From NCBI RefSeq assembly GCF_048128805.1, contig NC_136010.1, forward strand, positions 21,789,480-21,853,479: 64,000 nt of DNA, in the 5' to 3' direction. Positions 57,201 through 64,000 of the stretch are shown here, piece after piece. The notes below the pieces were generated by a model. It saw nothing but the letters and a program-made list of their open reading frames with translations. It did no database searches and was not told where the DNA came from. Position numbers and translations under genes: made by a program. Source of the DNA: Centroberyx gerrardi (Eukaryota > Chordata > Actinopteri > Beryciformes > Berycidae). How positions within the stretch are numbered: the first letter of the stretch is position 1; every line of letters begins with the position of its first letter.

Positions 57201-60200
57201 GCTCCTTGTGCTCCTGCAGCGGCAAGCTCACGTCCCTCTCCTCGCAGATTAGCCCCTTCTCATTAATGACTAGGCGTACCTGCAATGAGAGTATAAATAA
57301 GAACACGGTTAGGCTAATTTCTGAGGGGGTGGATTAGACTGTATGCTGAAACTGGCAACCGATACTCTCTAGGCTAGAGATTTTTTACAGTAGCACAATC
57401 GCGTCTTCTAGCTGATGAGCAGGAAAGATGAGACAGTAAAAACAACAATATAATGCATATTCCAGCGTCCTCCTCTTTGTTCCAGGGAATCAAGCCCCAG
57501 AAGTCAAATAAAGACAAAAAAAGGGGTTTGTTGCACATACTCACACCATGTTTTTATATTATTATTGATGTTTGAGGACATGTAAGAAGTGATAAGAAAA
57601 ATGTGAACCGTGGGATATTTTATCCAAGAGCAGTAAAAACATTATCCACAGTAGAATTGCAAAGCTATAACAGGGAAAGCAGTAGGGTGATTGATTATCA
57701 GGTATACTTAAAGTAAAATAGGAACATAAAACATAAACAAAACCCACAAATGGCATTCTCTGTTGTAAGGGGGTACAATATTACAATATTACTACAGCAG
57801 AGCAGGGTGGTTAATAGAGTCATGAGGGATAGTACAGAGAGGAGAAAGAGACAAGTGTGGATAAACTGAAGCTCGTATTTTATGGAAGAAAAGCGCTATT
57901 ATGTTTGTGCTGTGGAACATATAGGCTAAGCAACATTGTTTGTGTGGTTTGACAAAGTAATGAGATGGTTTACAGCGTGCTAAAGTTTGGGCAAAAACTG
58001 TGCAAGACAGTCAGGATCCATTACTAGTGGTATAAAAGACAAGCCAAGGTCCATGGAGAGCTATTAGTGGGTATAAGATTAATGAAAGGAGATGACACTT
58101 AGGGTGAAAAGTGCTGTGGCCACTGGGGAGAAAAGGAAAAAATGGGAGTTTTGCTTTACATGGCCAGACATGGTGTAATGAAATAAAAGAAATGTGAAAG
58201 CACAGAATGATTTAGTAGCATAAGCATGGTAATTACAGCACAACCACTGGTTTGGACAGCATGGAGGGACCTATAGTTCTGCAGAAATGTATGAATGCAA
58301 TTGCAATTTCAAAGAAGAAAAGGCTTTTGAAGTCTGCATCGAAAATCAGCATCTTCTTTATAAAAATGTCAAATATTTCAGGTCCCAGTTTTCACGACAC
58401 ACTGGGTTTCCCTCAGTCAAGCCCTTAGCAATGCTACCACTGTTGCAACAACAGTTTGTTACATAATAATTTCAGTCACTCCTCAGCAGAAATGCCAAGT
58501 AGCTCTGCTGCCTGGCCTGGACATTTTCTCAGGAAGAGGCGTAAAATCGACTGCACTTATTTAACACTGTTAGTTACTTTACAACTGTACATTATGTTTG
58601 TTGTCAATACGTAATTACAATGGAATTCACAAGGAGCTAATTAATACACAGTGGTGCCATATGGCTCACTCCTGATTTTAGCATAATAATAAATCTTGAA
58701 TTCTACCAAATCTGATATGACTGACCAGATAATTATTGGTATCCGGACATACTGTACTCTAAAACAGCAGAAACTTACAAGCCGGAGTGCTGAAGGTGTA
58801 AATCTCCAACCTGCAGCCCTTCAGATTGCCGGTGCTGTATTGATCTGTGAAGCTGGCCTCTAAATGTGCTGTAACTCTAAAGTATCAAGCTCCATCTGTC
58901 TCTATCCATATCATATCTGTTGTGTTCACAATGCATCATTCATGTCTGTCAGGTGGATTTACGCCCCTCTCCACACCTTGGGAGCACAGTTAGCAGTTAG
59001 TCATGAGGCTTTATGAAAATAGAGAAAAGGGTTGTGCAGGGGAAATTCAGCGGTACAGCTCTCTTCTTTTCTCAGAAACTTGCTGAGGCGTACACCGACT
59101 TGTATACAATTCCCTGAACATCTAATGATGCTGGTCTCTTCACAAAGATAGAGCTGCATGTTGTTCTGTTAGAGAGGTGATATCTCTTACATCATTATCA
59201 CTTGCTGAATGTCTCATGGCCGACTTAAAAGTATTTACTGTAGTATTTATTTTAGTACTTTTAGGGAAAGGGAGAGTGTTTTGTAGGTCACAAAAGATCC
59301 ACTTAATATACACATAAAACCACAATCTTTCAATGTAGAAGGATAATTTTTACAAATCAAGTTAAAAGTATTTGTATTATATTACACATTTGGTACAATT
59401 CTGGTGGAGTGGGCAATCTAGTGCATGACCTCTTAATCTTATAAAAGCCATCCCCACAACGCCGTTCAAAGCATGCTTCAGCTTGCATAACAGCAAATGT
59501 CATACAGCATTTTAGGAAATAAACATAGTCACGATTGTTGTAGGAATTCAGTGCAGCAGTGTTGCTAAGCTTCATCTTTCAAGAAATACATACCCAATTG
59601 TCTCTTCCTTCACAGCACAGTCGCACATGATAGTAAAAATCTCCAGCTAGTCCAAATCCAGGATTGAGGTGATAATGATGACAGCGAGCTGGTGTTTACC
59701 CCTCTGCTGAGTGACAAGAGGCCCAATCAGCAGCTCAGTTTGAGTGGCTGTGAGCCAACATCTAGCCTTATGGCTGACAGACAGGCTGAAGCCCAACCTT
59801 TACCACATGGCAAGGGGAGACTGAGCATCAACTCAAGGTTGTTGGTCTACAGTGGAAAGGAATATAACGCCTCCCTTCGATTCATAAACCTAGTTGTATA
59901 GTCACGATTGATAATCAATGTATAGAGCTACAGCCGGTTTGATTACATATGCAGAAATCTGTTTCATAACAGTGTTGCATGGATTCAGCATCTTTGCATT
60001 ACAAGAATATTTCTCCGATACTTTTGTATGACATAAAAGAACAAGTAAAAACCGTTTCATCATGAAGAGTACACTCCACTCCAAGACACAGATGGAGGTC
60101 AGTGAGCAAGAGATCAACTGAGGAAGCACTAAGTATTATTTCACAAACGGAAGAATGCATATTAGGCTTTTTCACAGACTAGATGTTTGTGAAGTGAAGC

Positions 60201-61075
60201 CGAGTTGATCGTGTAGGCTATATACATAAAAAAGGCTTCATAGCCTCATATTGCACATAGTGTGTTTAAATCATGGGGTTATTTTGAGAGTTTTCAGTGG
60301 TTTGATAGTCAGTCTGAAGACAACATGTTGGTTATCCTTTGCCCATTTAAAGGGGACGGTGTATTGTCTGACAAGGTAATGAAAGGTATTCTTAAAAGAT
60401 GGCAAATCCCATAAAGAATGCAAAAAAATATGATACGGTTCAGCTAAAGAAAGGGGGAAGCTGCCCTTTGGCTTGTTTTGCACAGAGATACTTCATTTCA
60501 ATCAATTATTTAGGTTGTCATGTGTCAGACCACATAAGGTGTAACCTCGTTCACAATGCTATAAGGGGACAAAATAGGTCCAAGACGTCCATAAAAGGTA
60601 ACAGCTTATGAAATATGCAAGGCGATTCATCCACTGGTACATGACAGACAATAGCATATTGATCATCAATTCAGCTATATGTCGAGGAAATGAGCCCCAT
60701 GCTGCAGCGGTTTCCTAAATGTCTCAAATCGGAGACCTGCCCAGCTGCAGGATCATATTCATATTCCGGAGGCCTGTGCCATAACCATGCACAAAAACAT
60801 GCTTTGATCACAACAAACACAGGGAGCTCCATGCTGTAGTATGACATGCAGGAGACGTGGAAACACCTCCATTTTCAGGCTGGTGTGTTTTTTACCTTCT
60901 GGGAGCTGAAAGACTGCGTCCAGTGGTACAAAACGAGCCTGTCTTTGGAGAAAGGTTTGGGCTCTGCGGCCGGTTCTTCGCTTTCCTCCCCGTCTGTGAT
61001 TTTGCCGTCTTCATCCATGGCTGAGATGGGCCACCAGCTACAGTTGGTGGGGGTAACATTGTTGGAAGACGCCAT
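49468..61075 (-). CDS. gdap1l1: Ganglioside-induced differentiation-associated protein 1-like 1
   Basis: Six coding exons on the minus strand: 61075-60896, 57279-57087, 54058-53885, 51230-51136, 50089-49975 and 49811-49468; phases agree, 1101 nt, 366 aa (human 367). The N-terminus MASSNNVTPTNCSWWPISAM matches the family start. A GST N-terminal (thioredoxin-like) domain begins at about residue 48 (LVLYHWTQSFSSQK) and a GST C-terminal helical domain contains LDGLPMDAYTHGCILHPELT and the GDAP1-type inserted helix pair (YLKKILGELAMVLDQVEAEL). A C-terminal hydrophobic anchor (about 340-362, FFGASFLMGSLGGMGYFAYW) is followed by KKKYM. The paralogue GDAP1 is a tail-anchored mitochondrial outer membrane protein; GDAP1L1 is expressed in brain and is mostly cytosolic until stress, and its biochemical activity is unclear. 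Confidence 0.97.
51235..51266. repeat. (AC)n microsatellite next to a gdap1l1 acceptor
   Basis: An AC run of about 32 bp starts 3 bp from the acceptor AG (51232-51231) of gdap1l1 exon 4. On the gene strand it reads (GT)n directly before TTCAG. Confidence 0.96.
51267..53884. other. gdap1l1: gdap1l1 intron 3
   Basis: No additional exon, named repeat or RNA gene was recognised. Minor open frames are not conserved in composition. Confidence 0.6.
54059..57086. other. gdap1l1: gdap1l1 intron 2
   Basis: Non-coding as far as I can read, apart from a LINE/SINE tail at about 56690-56772. A GC-richer part at 54.9-55.3 kb carries an 83-codon plus-strand open frame of no recognised family. Confidence 0.6.
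56690..56772 (+). repeat. LINE/SINE 3' tail with ATCTA repeats
   Basis: 'tgacccagtttccccacggg' followed by 'atcattaaagtttcatctaa' and short TCTAA repeats is the usual 3' end of a fish non-LTR element or of a SINE that shares its tail. The body of the element is not recognisable. Confidence 0.65.
57280..60895. other. gdap1l1: gdap1l1 intron 1
   Basis: The longest intron in the gene, about 3.6 kb. No conserved coding sequence or RNA gene was seen. Confidence 0.6.
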
Positions 61076-61143
61076 GACAGAGCGTTTTGTGCGTGTGAGA
61101 GGACCAGGGAGGGAGAGAGAGAGAGATGGAGGGAGGAGGGAGG

Positions 61144-61146
<3 letters not shown>

Positions 61147-61199
<53 letters not shown>
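61147..61199. repeat. (AG)n microsatellite in the gdap1l1 5' leader
   Basis: An uninterrupted AG run of about 53 bp lies roughly 70 bp upstream of the gdap1l1 start. On the gene strand it is (CT)n and stays open in frame with the coding sequence. Confidence 0.97.
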
Positions 61200-61204
61200 A
61201 AAGG

Positions 61205-64000
<2,796 letters not shown>

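Overview
The window is vertebrate nuclear DNA, almost certainly from a ray-finned (teleost) fish. Its genes are split into short exons with GT/AG borders, the proteins match vertebrate families along their whole length, and the intergenic DNA holds fish-type repeats: Tc1-like transposon debris, a TTAA-flanked inverted-repeat element, LINE/SINE tails and many dinucleotide microsatellites. No bacterial, viral or retroviral genes were recognised.

Layout, left to right. 1-3 kb: repeats, a compound microsatellite and a possible CpG-rich promoter. 4.1-6.9 kb: ttpal (minus, complete, 345 aa). 7.4-8.3 kb: decayed Tc1-like transposon. 8.5-12.4 kb: an unrecognised gene (minus) whose last long exon is a 33-bp coding minisatellite of about 48 units; its upstream exons do not join cleanly, and an inverted-repeat element sits in the intron concerned. 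14.55-15.1 kb: two orphan exons of a pancreatic-elastase-like serine protease. 17.6-22.9 kb: hnf4a (minus, ten coding exons, 454 aa), with a candidate alternative first exon at 28.7 kb. 34.7-36.9 kb: r3hdml (minus, 249 aa). 44.5-45.65 kb: fitm2 (plus, 260 aa). 49.5-61.1 kb: gdap1l1 (minus, 366 aa). 63.26 kb to the end: first coding exon of jph2 (plus).

The recognised genes match, in order and relative strand, the human 20q13.12 block JPH2-GDAP1L1-FITM2-R3HDML-HNF4A-TTPAL, read in the opposite direction. I see no OSER1 between gdap1l1 and jph2. The unrecognised repeat gene and the elastase fragment lie between ttpal and hnf4a and have no counterpart that I know of in the human block. The genes do not form one pathway: they cover lipophilic ligand transfer (ttpal), liver and gut transcription control (hnf4a), a secreted CAP protein (r3hdml), lipid droplet formation at the ER (fitm2), a GST-fold membrane protein (gdap1l1) and a junctional membrane tether (jph2).

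The best candidates for a closer look are the repeat-tail gene, with its recent exact 456-bp duplication, and the candidate second hnf4a promoter exon. Exon borders were read by eye from frame, splice consensus and remembered family alignments; no database search was run.
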